Positions 1 to 12,846 of a stretch of 64,000 bases of DNA are shown here, piece after piece. The DNA is from Ceratodon purpureus (lineage: Eukaryota; Streptophyta; Bryopsida; Pseudoditrichales; Ditrichaceae). Every line of letters begins with the position of its first letter. The stretch's first letter is position 1. The DNA is taken from positions 12,331,952 to 12,395,951 of the forward strand of contig CM026423.1 in NCBI GenBank assembly GCA_014871385.1. The letters run 5' to 3'. The notes beneath the pieces were generated by a model, which saw only the letters and a list, made by a program, of their open reading frames with translations, was not told where the DNA came from and searched no databases. The position numbers were made by a program, and so were the translations under genes.

Positions 1-431
1 TTTGCATTGTAGCCATGTTACTCCCATTTCTATCGGCGCCTGACTGCTTGTGAAATTCGACATGGTTCTTTAGTTTGGTTTCAAATATAGGAATGCTTCG
101 AGTGCAGATGTAACCGTTCCTATTTACATCCATTAACATATATATATTTACCAACACACATGAATTTTATTCCGCTGCATATACCATCAAACCAACAGCC
201 GAGCGGGATTATTTACATTTCTCTAAATGACAGCACTGCTAATCATAAAAATCGGTACCTCTCAGTACCCGTTCTCTTCCTAAATATACACTTCTCACAA
301 CTGGGTCACTGTTCTCTGTAGCCATTCAAAACTTCGATCTTATGGTTCAGGTCTTCGTTATCCACGTAGCGCTGGCTCCTAACTTAGTGCAAAATACTAC
401 ACTCTACTGTTTCACATTCAAATAATAACTG

Positions 432-500
432 CAACTCACAAAACCAACTTGACGCTACAACTCACAAAACCAACTTGACGCTACAACTCACAAAATTAAC
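432..500. repeat. 26-bp tandem repeat, about 2.6 copies
   Basis: A 26-bp unit beginning CAACTCACAAAACCAACTTG repeats exactly from 432 to 483. A third, partial and mutated copy follows to about 500. The perfect identity of the first two copies points to recent slippage. No coding context is seen. Confidence 0.85.
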
Positions 501-646
501 CAAACTCATCATTTATTTCAATCTATCATACACTTATCATATACAATTTTTCTTCAGACTTACTAAACACTTAGTACATGGTATCTAGTTTCGGATTCTT
601 TTTTTGTTTTTGTGAAACATTTTGACACTGCAATGCCATTTTGGAA

Positions 647-1196
647 TCAGAGTTTACTTGCACATGGTCCTCTGAGATGATATTCTTGCAACTCTGTTAT
701 ATCTTTTCCTGAAAAAGAATAAATAATAATGTTCATGTATGACCCAGTTGTAGTATAGTTTGACCTCGTCTGATGAGTGGGAGATGTGGGCCGTGGGGCC
801 AAAGGCAAAAGGGGAGGCACAGAGACTGGGAGAGAGCCAGCAATGCATGATTGCAAGTCAGGCTTAGGACCGTCGTCAGCGCAGACAACATACCACTTTG
901 CACATAAGTTAAGTTGCTTGTTGCTCTTTCTCATTTTGGGCTCCATGAACTGGGTCCATTTCATGGCTGGACTAACTGACTGGCATTGATTCCACGCGTC
1001 CGGCTCTCTTGTGGCCAAGTGGGCTTTGTGGTGATGTGGAATATGAAAATGGGCCCCAACTACCATACTGAACATATGAGATTCCCTGACCCACTGGAGC
1101 ATCATTCATACCCACTGAGACTGGCAACTTATTTTTATCATAATTAAAGAGTCCATATTCTCTTGGTTGCTGTAGCTCCATAGCAGGGCAATGCAC
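647..1196 (-). other. Possible minus-strand coding relic
   Basis: Two overlapping minus-strand frames are open here, one of 152 codons (647-1105) and one of 74 codons (972-1196). The second starts near a MELQQPREYGLF stretch and contains runs such as KNKLPVSVGMND and QYGSWGPFSYS that look more protein-like than random sequence. No family is recognised, no complete splice model was found, and the two frames cannot both be right. It could be an exon of a gene lying mostly outside the readable sequence, a pseudogene, or chance. I rate it as weak. Confidence 0.2.
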
Positions 1197-4100
1197 GGGG
1201 AGAATAGGTAGCTAGTTACAGATCAGCCAACCAAAATTGACGTTCAGCCAATAGAATTTGAATGTCTTACCTAGGATATTTTACGGTCGAAAACTAAAAG
1301 TCATTCATGTATCACATGAGTATCACTCAAATATTGTCAAATTATCATCCATGTATCATCTACCTTTACCGAGTGATTTCAGAGAAAAGAGGATATTAGT
1401 TGGGTTAAGTCCAAAACCTCTTCGTTAGATGTAGCAGGGTCTTCATCAATGAAGCGGATTTTATTTTTTTCTTTGAAGATATAAGATTTACCTCTCAAAA
1501 ATGAATTTCTTGTATTTTTCTTTAGCAAAAGAAAAATATCATTAGAAATGACCTCAAGTGGCTTAATAACAACAAATTTTGCAAAAATATCTCATTTTAT
1601 TTTTGTAAACTCTATCGTTGTGAATTTTTGTTTTTTTGATAATATCTCTTCATACCAAGAAAATGCTTTACTAACAAGTGAATACATATACAATAATGTA
1701 CCTCACCGAAACAAGTTTTTAAAATGGTATTCCTCATTGGTGAGGAGAGCAAAGGCTCAAATGTACAAATGACATGTCAAACTATCACATGGTCTACACA
1801 ATGTCTAATGGAACTTCAGTTGAATTTTTAGAATTATCTTTGATCATACAAGTTGTCCAGCTATAGTTCTACAATAGATCTTTGTTACATATTCTGTATT
1901 ATAACATGTGGAGGTTTAGGTGATTTTCAATATCAAAGTCACATGCACAATCACGTCATGTGTAAAGTGAACCATTGTATTCCAAGTTATTATTGAATAT
2001 TGATTTGCCATTGACTTCAATAATTTAGAACCACCGAAGATGTATAATCAAGTATTGTCAATACATGATGTTTTATCCATTAATTGACATTAGATAGATA
2101 TTTTTCAACATTTTTGATATATAATGACGTTGTAATGGTATATGTTACTATGAAATTGATTCTATAAATACCTTTTTAAAATATGGTTCAAAAAAATCAT
2201 TCACAAATTGCATGTTGCCCAATTTTTCATTCAGAAAGTGGATTTTGTCACTCTCTTTATTAAAATAATATTCACACCTTTAATTTATGTTAAAATTAGT
2301 AAAAGGCAATTGAAACATTTGCATTTCAAAAAATAACTTCGAACTACAAATACAACATATCATGACATGCCCTCGCAATAAAGCTCTCTAGTGTCTTAAT
2401 GACAAGGCAAAGCATTCCCTCGTCATTCCCTCCATGGTTCTAATTTAAAAGCAACCTGGGACCTCTTTTTAATGATTTTGAAAATGTTTATTGAATCAGG
2501 AATCCCAAATCACTTGAGAAGGATTTAATTTAGTTAATTTTAAATCATCCATATATTTCTTTGAAAAAATAAAAATTTGAAGCTTTTTTTCATCAACAAA
2601 ATATTTATAAAAACTTTTTGCTCCCAGCAATTGGGGGGCCGCCTCATTATTAAACCAATAGTCCCCACACTCCCCGCACTCATTGCCGAGGTTACCTGGA
2701 CAATTCTATATTCGGAGTCAATCAAACTTGACTGTTCCTGTGATTTGTAGAAAGCTCACAAGATCAAGGTTCCAAATGGTGCACAATGTGTCCCCGCTTT
2801 ATATACCCGGACTCCCGGTTTAAGACATTGGGAAGGTTTATCCCTGGGGCCTTGCATGTACTGTGCATATTGACTTGTGATGTTACAATCTCCTTAAAAC
2901 TATTTTAATGTTTACAAAGTTTCTTGCTACAGTAATTATTCTAGTGACCCAACCCCCTAGTCCCAAGCACATTTCAAAGTGCAGACTAGTGTTCCCAAAG
3001 TGGGTCTGATATTCTCAACCTGTCCTGATTCTGTCAAGGTCCTTTCAACTGGCCAGCATCTTACACTGACCTGAGCAATAGGAAACGGGGTTACAACACA
3101 TAAGCGTACAACCAAAAGTGGGTGAAACTGTTGTTTTGAACTATGTGATGACTTTTGGAAGCTTTCGAGTTCAACATATTTGTAAGCTGACTGAGCCAGT
3201 CAAAGGGTCAAAACCACTAGCGTTGTGGACGTACAGATGAGGATCAATTGCCTCAAAACACGTTCAAAATTGGAGCCAACCTGGTGATTAGGACTTCTGA
3301 AGTCAATCATTGAATAAAAATGTGGAAAGAGTGAAGAGTTTGCATTCTCCTTGTGTCCGCGTTGCTTGGTCTTGGACACAAACTTGAGCATAATTTGACT
3401 ACAAACATAACATTCAGATCTCAAACAACAACACATGTTTGAATGAGCTAAACCAAGAGAACTGGTAGATAGTAGAAACTAGAGTCTGTGCAGGTGACTA
3501 TGAACTGATATGACTTCAAGTCATCAGTTCAGTTATGACAGTCCATTGTGGGCAGACTTTGAGTGAGGAAAATGTACAGTACTATTGTTGTACTTGTGTC
3601 CCTATTTTGCGGATGCTTGTGCAACTATTGAACTGTCTACCCCAACATATCCAGAGAAACACATGATTGTCTGACAAATAAATACATTGGCAAAAAACTG
3701 CTATTTTGTAAGGAAAAAAATGATTTCAGAGTTAACAATCCCTACTCCCAGCTCAGAATAAAAAAGGAGACAAAAAGAAAGAAAGAGGCATGAGTTGGAT
3801 AGATTATTGTAATAACCACTTAATTTTTTTAAACAAGCTGGATTGGGTTCATCAGCCAATATGAAATGGTACCTACTAAGCAGCAATTCGCAGGAGGGTG
3901 AAATATATTCAAGACAAACACCATTATGTTCCAGGTTGACGACACATTGCGATATAGCAAAAGATAACCCATTCCAATTTTGACCGTCAAAAAATTACCT
4001 CCACCTTATGTCATCCTTCCAGAGACTTAATGAAGGCTTGTTCCACTGACCAGTGTTACAGTGAAGCTCCCTAAAACATAAACGAAAAGAGTGAAAGGTA

Positions 4101-4268
4101 GAAGCAACGATTGGAGGTCTACAAAATAAATAGATTGAGCAACTCAACCCAGTGAACTGTAGTGAACTGTATTTCTAAATATGCCGATTCATAACCTTGT
4201 AGAAGAATTTCGTAAAAAGAGAAGGCCCAGTTAGGCGAGCATAATTTTCCATTATACAACTAAAATCA

Positions 4269-7200
4269 TCATGTGCATCCTCCAGGATCTGCTGAACCAT
4301 GCCTTCTCTCTTTCTTCACTCGGGTTTCATTTGGATCGAAACCTCCCTCAGTAGCCCCATAAACTGACCAGCTAGGTGTCAAAGCCATGTAATCTTCGCT
4401 ACCAAAAGGCTTGCCGGACGCAACCTGCAAATCAAACGCACCAGATAATTAATCGCCCTGAACTTCTACACAATCAGACACGATTGAACATGCAAATATT
4501 CCACTAACAAAACACAAGTCATCGTGTTGCCACGACTCGAAGCCCAAAAGTATAAATTTTCACTTAAAAATTAACAGTAGATGTACAACCCAAAGAAGAA
4601 AGATCTGTGTGTGCAAAACCTTATACAGCGCACTTTAAATAGCCAGTGCAGAAACCACTGGACTGCATTAACTAAGCCAATAGACTACTCACCAGATCCT
4701 GGAACTTCTCATAGTCAATCCAGGTATGCCACTTCCCGTTCACTTTGAATTTGGAAGTTTTAGCAAGCAGAACACAACACGAATGTGAATGTTCGCATGC
4801 CAACTCGTACTCTGCACCCCCTCTTTCAGCTGCAATAGCCTCTGCAAAAGCTTTAACGTCTTCGTGCCATGGAACGTTCTCCATCGTCAACGACGAAGTA
4901 GCAGTCCTGGAACACAGATAAAGGTCTCTTAGACATGAAGTTCTGAAGATTCATCCAGGTCAAATGCTTTGTTCTTGATTACTTGTTTGCAATATTGCTA
5001 AGGTGCAGGTAAGACTAGGTAAAGGCACTGAACAAGGTAATTCATTGTAAGCAACAGTAAATTCACGAGGGTCGATAATTCGATGACCACAAAGAGCTTG
5101 ATATTTAGGATCTGGGATCTGGAGCTCAAGGTTGGAAGACGTACGATCCACAATATGTGACACCCTTGATCTCGATAAAGTCAGGTTGTCCCAAGTCCAG
5201 CAGCTCGGCATAAGCCTTCACTTCCTCAGTGTTCCATCCTTTCACAAGTGTCAATCGGTACACAGTCCGCTGACCCTTGTCCTTGATAGCTTTCAATGAA
5301 TCCTAACCCCCACAATTATGCACAGCAAACATCAATTAACAGAAAATTACCCCACATGAGTGGCTACCATATGACTAGACCTTCAAACAACTGAGGATGG
5401 TACCGAAAGAAGAAAGAAAATAAGGTTGCGAGAAGACAAAAATCACTCGTACAATCAGACAAACAATATATAGTCAATGACAAAATCACACTTACAATGA
5501 ATCTCTCCCAAAAATCAGAAAAGAGGGGCCTGTCAATGGCCTTGAGCTTCTCCTTTGTGGCTGCATCGACACTCACATAGAGCTGAAGACACACAACATC
5601 TAACGTGAGAAAAGTCCGGCCAACATTATTTGGGGATTAGATGAGACAGGTGGATCTTCCGATAATTGTGATACTTCGCAGCACTTCCATAATAAATTCA
5701 ATTCTGTTTACTGTCTACCAATGCAACATGAAGATGGTTCCAGACTTACCTGTGTAATGGGTTCAAGATTTGTAATGCGTTCTGGGAACTGAGCATTAGT
5801 AACCAGGAACGTTGATATTCTCCGATTATGCAGCTCCTTTACCAACGTATTGATTTCAGGGTACATAATCGGTTCCCCAACAAGTGAAAGTGCACAATGC
5901 CTTGGATTCATGCCTTCAGCTAAGCGCTCAGGCTTGACTCCTACACAACACAGCAGCGACAGTTACATCAACTGTCATGTTCTTCTAACAAAGGTGTAAA
6001 TTCGCAATCCTAATATTGATGACTTGTACAATTGCACCAGCTGCACATAATCATAAACCCAAGAGTAGCCCATTGTATCTTTTGAGAAAATTAACGACAG
6101 TTGAATTACCAGGTACTCCCTTCATTTGCTTGATCATCTTAGTGTGTTGTTCCAAAGCACCATTGACAATCTCAATAGGGTCATCCATCTGCCACCTCCA
6201 CGATTTACCAACAGGGTTCGTGTGATGTCTCCAACAAAAAACGCACTTATTAGCACATGCTAAACTTGGGGTTGTCTCCATGCACCTGCCTCCATCAAAC
6301 ACACAGGATGATCAGAATTTTTTCTGGAACAAGAGCTCTGAAATCAATCACAACACTCATACTTGGCGTCATTCAAAATTCATGAAATCTCACTATCTAT
6401 GACTAGGCTTACCGGTGGCTCTCAATGCCATAAAATGAATGCTTGTAGCATCCGCCACGACCTCGGAGCTGAGACTTAGTCCATCGGCAGAGCTTCACTC
6501 CACTATGTGAACCAAGTATTTTGTATCCCTGGTTAAACCACCCCATGCACAAATAAGTACGAAACTCACATTGTCGGCACATATCCATCTAAAACAAGAG
6601 GAAACGCGACGATTGATATGGTAAGATGAAGTAATGATTTTAGTATGCTATTAATTTAGGTAATAAAAGCAGACCGGCGAGGCTCACAACAGTAAGTACC
6701 TGTTTCTCTAGGCTGGCTCGAAGGACGGGCGTCACCATCTCTTTGGGTCCATCCTTGACCTCCTTCACCAACAGTGCACCCTGCACTTGCTTCTTAAGAG
6801 GTTGCCTCCTTACAACACCTCGCTTCTGGCCTGCTTCCAAGGGCTCAGACGAGTTTCGGTTGCCACCCATATCTTCAAGGTCAACCACACCGTCTGAAAA
6901 ATTACCATCGTTGGCATCCTCAAATGTTTCACTGTCATTGTCGCTGTCAGATTCTTCCTCGACTTCAAGTGTAGCACTCTCGTACCCGTTCAGCTTCGTA
7001 TTCTCGTCAGCTTCATTCTCTTCTGGTAATTCAGCAGCGGAAGATTGAAGACGAGCACCCTCCAGTTTTTCAAGCAAACCCTTAGTCCATACATCAAACT
7101 CTTGTTCAACTGTACCTTCATCCACATCGCCCTCACCTCTCAACACCATCCGAACACCACCAAGTGATGCTAGGTAGGTGTCAAAGGCCCTCGCAACTGC

Positions 7201-8374
7201 ATTAAAATTGGAACCATATGCTTGACTTCCTACTCCAAACACCCCAAATCTGCAGCACATACAATTTTCATTAGCAATTTTAATTAAACAAATATGTTAT
7301 TACAGCAAGCATGACACAAATCAACGAAATTCTTGCCATAATTGGAGTGATTTTTTTTTCAAAACAAATAGTGTTTCATGAAAGTAACACAAACTAAAAG
7401 CTGACCTGCACTGGGTGAGAATGCCTGAACCGACCCTAAAATCCTCCGAACTCTCTTCAAGCCACTGAGCGAGAAATGCAGCATTCTTAGGAGCTTTTCC
7501 ATCCTCCCACGTTGAAGCGATAACAATGACAAGCTTCTCTTTGGGAAGATCTTCAGGTTCATAACTCGCGGGGTCAACTAAGTCGAACGGCAAGCTCTTC
7601 TCTTTGAGCTTCTGCAGCAGCTTCTCTGCAAGCCTCTTCGTCGTGCCACTCTCGGATGCGAAAAATACCTTCCCACGATCACCATCCTCACTCAAAGCAA
7701 GCGGCGCCATCCCAGCAGCGGGGTTCACTGGATGCAGTGCCACATGATGACTCTTGGAACACGCCTGTGGCTTCCCCGATCCCTCCGTGCACGTTCCACA
7801 ACTATTCCCACACGCACCACCACCACCGCCATCTCCTCCCTGCGACGGCTCACCACACCCACACTTCACCCCAATTCCCCACAGTCCTCCCTCATCCTCT
7901 ATAAAATTCCCAGACCTCTGTCTCGACAGAACTGGAGCCTCGCCACCACCATCACCACCACTACCACAACACTTCTCTCCCTCAGCAGCAGCATCACCAC
8001 ACCCAGCTTTCGCATCCTCACTGCAGCCGCACTTGGCACCGTCTACTCCAAACCCCCAAATTCCACCCTCATCCTCTACAAAATTCCCAGACGGCTGCTT
8101 GAACAAACCCGGAGCCTCCATCTTCATGGCATCAGTTCGAGCGGCCAAGTCCTGAAAATTCACGTCCACCATCACACCAACACATCAGAATTTACGCAAA
8201 TCAAAGCCTCAACAAGGCGCCCTTTTCTTTTCTAACCACCACACCTCAGAAACCCTAAACCCTAAACTTACTTGCAAAAACCCAACGCCATAGAAAATTG
8301 CAACTCTTCCAAAAGCTTACCTTCACAACATCGTTCTGAAGAGTTTCCCCACCGAGGGAACTGTCAGACGGCAT
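4269..8374 (-). CDS. TYW1: TYW1, tRNA 4-demethylwyosine synthase
   Basis: A radical-SAM enzyme that condenses N1-methylguanosine-37 of tRNA-Phe with pyruvate carbons to form 4-demethylwyosine, the tricycle-forming step of wybutosine synthesis. Ten exons join in phase: 8374-8321, 8151-7406, 7249-6700, 6588-6413, 6285-6110, 5940-5750, 5582-5496, 5302-5145, 4906-4693 and 4424-4269, giving 835 residues. A flavodoxin-like domain starts near residue 179 (SESGTT, 184-189) and continues with FGVGSQAYGSNFNAVARAFD. The iron-sulfur Cys triad CANKCVFC is at residues 519, 523 and 526, followed by WRHHTNPVGKSWRW and SLVGEPIMYPEIN. The C-terminal HEDVKAFAEAI region is typical of the family. The first 170 residues are unusual, Cys- and Gly-rich, with an internal duplication. 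The start is the only in-frame ATG of the first exon; an earlier coding exon is not excluded. It lies head to head with RAD17. Confidence 0.95.
8250..8267 (-). promoter_or_regulatory. Telo-box cluster in TYW1 intron 1
   Basis: The plus strand reads AAACCCTAAACCCTAAAC inside the first TYW1 intron (8152-8320), so the transcribed sense strand carries GTTTAGGGTTTAGGGTTT. Telo-boxes near plant start sites are known binding sites for TRB/Myb-like factors. The role here is inferred from the motif only. Confidence 0.6.
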
Positions 8375-9391
8375 GTCACCCAACGCTAGAAACCCGAACA
8401 ACGCTCCCCCAAGGTTGTGATCACTGCACCGCACCAGCAAATTGAAGCCGAACACAAACTCTCAAAATCAGAAACTCCATCACCACATCACGACATGGTT
8501 CAACTGTTCTCAGTCAAACACATGAGGCAACTCCCTCCCCTGCAACAGAATCAGAAAAATCAGAATCCACAGAATTGAAGCGGTCTGATCAACTTCGGAC
8601 TCTTCCGACGACAAAGCTAATTCCGGCGCTTTTGCTGCAACAAGTTGCTTAATTCGGTTTTAACCTAAGAGCCGGATGAAATATCCCAAAGTTTGTCAAA
8701 CATGATGTGAGTGAAGGCGACGGACCCACTCGACATCAAATTCACATCCACATCGACTCCGAAACCTGAAATCCGACATGGCCGATTGTGTCAGCTGCCG
8801 GTTCTGTCACGCAGTCTTTGGATGATTGGATCATACCCAAGTTCCTAAATGGGGCTGCATTGTAGAGTAGGCTGCAGGAAAGAGAATTTTGTAAACGGAT
8901 CTGTTCGAGTATCAGCCTGCGAGAATCTAGTTCATGTGGCAGAGGACATAGGATTCTTCACTTCTGACATATGGCCTTCGGTAACACTTCTTGCACAAGC
9001 TTCGTCGCTCATACTGGTCATGCAGGAGATGATTTGAATCCAGTGACTGAGATGGGTTAAATATTGGGAAGAGCAGCTCCAGTTCGCATCACGAGAGTAG
9101 AATCCATGCAATCGTCTCATCAGCATTGTGTTGAGCTTGCTCTACATGATGGTTATGAGTCGGAGTAGTAGGGTTGTTCGGAGTTTGCATTCAGCCGATC
9201 CAGTTGAGATGGTGGATATGGGTCTGCATTGTGGTTGAAGAGGATGGGTTTAGGGATTGTGAAGGTTTGGCATGGGTTTGTGAATTAGGGTTGTGTGGAG
9301 GTGATGTTTGGGGAGGCGATGTGGGAGGTTTGGGTGGAGGAGAGAGAGATTGCAGGCCCTGCAGGGTGAGGGAGCATATGTTCGTGATGTG
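8375..9391. promoter_or_regulatory. Shared head-to-head promoter region, TYW1/RAD17
   Basis: About 1 kb separates the TYW1 and RAD17 start codons, which point away from each other, so both promoters and both 5' leaders must lie here unless there are distant leader exons. No clear TATA box is seen. The RAD17-proximal 250 bases are G-rich and T-rich on the plus strand, with TTTAGGG-like and TTAGGG-like words near 9247 and 9288. Confidence 0.6.
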
Positions 9392-11687
9392 ATGCCGCAG
9401 GTATCCAAGTCCCGGCCACCTTCGGGGTCAGGGAGGGGGAGGAAACGGAAGCTGTTGGAGGGGGAGCCGGTGGTGGATGCAGAGGTGGGAGATGGTGGGC
9501 AAGGGGAGTTGTGGGTGGAGAAGCATGCGCCCAAGACGGTTTCCGACCTAGTGGTGCACGGGAAGAAGGTGGGCGATGTGCGCAGATGGTTGGAATCGAG
9601 GTTGCAGGACCCGGGATGGCGTCTACCCGGCGGGCAATTGCTGCTTCTCACGGGACCGCCGGGAGTGGGGAAGTCGGCTGTGGTTTGCATGCTGGGGAAA
9701 GAGCTGGGTCTGGAGTATTTCGAGTGGAAGACGCCCACGCCGACGCAGTGGCAGGAGCATGTGCACCATGGATTCACCGGGCATCGCTACACTTCGAAGC
9801 TGGATGAGTTTGAGGCGTTTGTGGATAGCGCTCGGAAGTTCCCCGTGCTGCCTGTGGGGTCATGTGGGAGCTCGGGGAGGAAGGTGAAGGTGCTGTTGAT
9901 CGAGGATCTGCCTCATGTGAATGACGCCGCTCAGACGCAGCAGTTGTGTAGAATACTGCACGAGCTTGTGCGGTCTGTGTGCTTCATTACTGTTGTAGTT
10001 ATGACCGATGTTTCGGAAGATGGGGGAGGGAGAAACATGCGCTTGTGGGGGCTCCGAGAAGCTCAGCAGACACTGGAAGCAGCCGGGGCTACCAAGGTAC
10101 GAAGGCTTTTTTGCAATTATTGGAAATCGCATTTTATGGTTTCTTATCTTGATGTCGTTGTGCTTGTCTTTGGTAGGTTCATGTGTCTGTGCTTGTCTTG
10201 ATGCCATTTACACACAGACGGATCAACTAATTGATATCGAAATGAAACCCACCGTTTTCTTGAGGTCTCTGTGTAGGTGTCTTTCTATGTGACTAAATCA
10301 TTCTTGAGCATAAGCATGGCTTCTCACGTTGTCAATTGCGTGCATTTCAGATTGTTTTCAATCCCGTGACGCCGAATTCCATCAAGAGGTTACTCACCAA
10401 GATTGCAGCTACTGAGAAATGCCGTTTATCTGGGGACTATATCTCTGCCATAGCTGAGAACTGTGGAGGAGACCTTCGTCACGCTATGTCCTCACTCCAA
10501 TTCCAATGCACTGGACATAAATTGCGGAGTACGAAGGAGAAGGAATCATTTGAATTCGGGAATGCGAGGAAGTCTGCCTTGGATGATAATGTAATCCGTG
10601 GATCGGACTTCGAGGCTGGAACAAGCTCATCTCCTACATATGGCCGTGACAACATATTTTCTCTCTACCACGCTCTTGGGAAATTTCTCCACAACAAGAG
10701 ACACACGGATCAACCCTTGGAGGCATCACAGGAGTCTCTGTTGATTCTGAGTGAGCATTATAGAAGACACCCTTTGAACATGGAGGTGCCAGAGAGGATC
10801 CTTTCGGAAGCACAGATTGAGTTTCCTACTCTTGCTGCGTTTCTACACGAGAACGTGCTGGATTTTGTCGACGAGGAAGCCGTAGACGATGTCGCAGATA
10901 TTTTCACATACCTCGGGGATGCTGACATTCTGCTCAGCCGGCGGCCCAGGGGCTCCTCTTCCTCGTCTTCTCTGAATGACATTTCTAGTTCTCATATTGC
11001 AGCTTTGGCAGCAGGGTCCGTTGCTGCTCGTGGCGTTTTGTTTGCCAACACTCATCCTGCTCCCCGCAAGTGGCAATCTGTGAGGGCTCCAACGCTTTGG
11101 CAGGTTGAGCGCTTATTGTCTGAGAAGAAGGTACTTGCAAATTTTTATAGATAATTCTTTGTTTTTGTCAATTTTGACATCTGTTTGACCTTCCTGATAT
11201 GCAACATAAATTATAGAGTAAAAAATTTAGTTAAACAGGCTGGTGCTATTGTTCAGGATAGGGGTTCTAGAAAAATCGCGTAGTTTTGGAGTTTAAAATG
11301 AGGTTGAAGTCCTTCGTGTCAAATTGTCTGAAATACTTGTTCTAAATGTTTGAGAGTGTGATTGTTCAGGACTCCACAATGTCACGATTGCAGGCGACTC
11401 GTGTGCCAGTTGGAGCTGCACTACCAAGCCAACTTTCTTCGGAAGTACCATCAAGATGCACTCCAGATTCTCCTCCAGAAGAGGAGGATGAACCCATGGA
11501 CGACATCAGAAGCTTAACCGCTGACTGTATAGTAGACCTCGACACTCTTGAAGACTTAGATGATGACCTACCCCACTCCAACACTCAAGAACAGATGCAT
11601 GTACTTGATAGAGGACCGTCGAACGGTTTTTTGGAAGACGATATGGAAGAGGATGAGGACGTTATAGAAGATGATGATGATGATTAG
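9392..11687 (+). CDS. RAD17: RAD17, checkpoint clamp loader
   Basis: AAA+ ATPase that replaces the large RFC subunit in a clamp loader, placing the 9-1-1 complex on damaged DNA to activate the ATR pathway. Three exons join in phase: 9392-10096, 10351-11130 and 11370-11687, giving 600 residues, about the size of the Arabidopsis protein as I recall it. The N-terminus has the family signature ELWVEKHAPKTVSDLVVHGK at about 39-58, Walker A GPPGVGKS at 88-95 and Walker B LLIEDLPH near 168-175. Exon 2 encodes the lid region, with SGDYISAIAENCGGDLRHAM. The C-terminus is strongly acidic, ending in runs of Asp and Glu, as is common in RAD17 proteins. The ATG at 9392 is the first in frame before the conserved region; the frame is open further upstream without an ATG. 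It is divergent from TYW1 and convergent with TatA. Confidence 0.94.
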
Positions 11688-12846
11688 GATTGGTCACAAG
11701 GTTGGGATCCGTATTTAGAGGCAAAGCCTGTTCTTTTGTGAATGAGTGGAAAGCATGTCAGCGTATTTTGAATGGACTGGTTGATGTGCATTGTATTTTG
11801 GTAAGACCAGCTAAGTAAGCTTCACATTCTTCCTTTATACTGATACTCTCTGAGTATGTTCTGTTTTGCTTCTGTGACGGAATGATACGTATCTTTATAA
11901 GCTAGGACTATTGGGCAAGTATTCACTGATTATAGCCTACTGATTGAGTCTTAGTACATTTCATGTAATATATTGGAGTGTAGACAGAAATTGAGATCAG
12001 TCTGATTCATTCCTGCGCCATGGCAGAATGGTACCTACACCTCTCAACGAGAATGCGTTGAGTGATCTTTTCTGTCTTGCAATTCTAGAATTCCAGACTG
12101 CCTTTAATTATTGTTAAGTTCTGAAGTAGTTCAGCCGGGTCCACAAAAGTGCATTATATTCACCACCAGTGTCCTGACTCCTCCACATCCTGAGAACTTA
12201 TTCTTGGATCAAGGAAGAACGACTTGCATGAGGATTTGAGTAGCGATGATATGTTAAGATGCAAATTGGCGATGTTTGAACTATTTCGATGCAAATTGGT
12301 GTCCTGGTGGGGGACCTGTTCATGAATCGCCCTGCCTTACTCCAAGACAAGCTCTCGGCATGAGATTATGAGGTCGATCAGTTCAGAGTTGTGTATAGCG
12401 GAGTTGTATACTTAACAGGCTTCCCAATCAAGAACCCCAAGGAATTCTAGCTCTACATACCATATAAAAATGCTGTGTAGGTTCTCAATTGATAGTCACA
12501 AATTGTGAGAAGAATGCACAAGAACTTTACATTTGAACACATAAACTCTGGTATCAGGTCATTTCATTTTGAAACAAAACGACACATTTACAACCCTCAA
12601 GGCAAACCCAATTCAGTTCACAGCCCATCTATAAGACCAAAAATGGTCGATCAGCAGACTAATGTTTCAAGATTGAGTGATTTTTGAGCAATAATATACA
12701 ATGATCCTCTCAACCCGGAAAAATGATCTCTTCGCCTATCACACCTAAAGTGCAGTGATGCCTGCAACAATGCTCTAAACAAAACATTGTCGTTGATACA
12801 ACCAAATTGCTAGTATAGTACACAAGGACTCCTCTTGAAGCAAAAT
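11688..12846. other. RAD17/TatA convergent intergenic region
   Basis: The 3' ends of RAD17 and TatA face each other across 1.16 kb. It contains both 3' untranslated regions and, at about 11930-12110, one copy of a repeat found twice more at 15.8-16.5 kb. A 60-codon open frame at 12505-12687 has no recognisable features and is not called as a gene. Confidence 0.6.
11930..12110 (+). repeat. Dispersed non-coding repeat, copy A
   Basis: This stretch resembles two segments near 16.0 and 16.4 kb. Shared landmarks in order are CATGTAATAT, a GTAGACAGA-type word, GATTCATTC, a CCATGGCAGA-type word and TTTTCTGTCTTGCAAT. It lies about 240 bases past the RAD17 stop codon in the same orientation as the other copies. 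It may be a short interspersed element relic or duplicated 3'-flanking DNA. Confidence 0.55.

Larger units (their letters stand above)
1..4268. other. Gene-poor intergenic region
   Basis: This 4.3 kb stretch downstream of TYW1 holds no gene I can defend. It is AT-rich, with scattered short open frames lacking recognisable domains or codon bias. A possible minus-strand coding relic lies at 647-1196 and a short tandem repeat at 432-500; both are listed separately. The part nearest 4268 presumably carries the TYW1 3' untranslated region. Confidence 0.6.
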
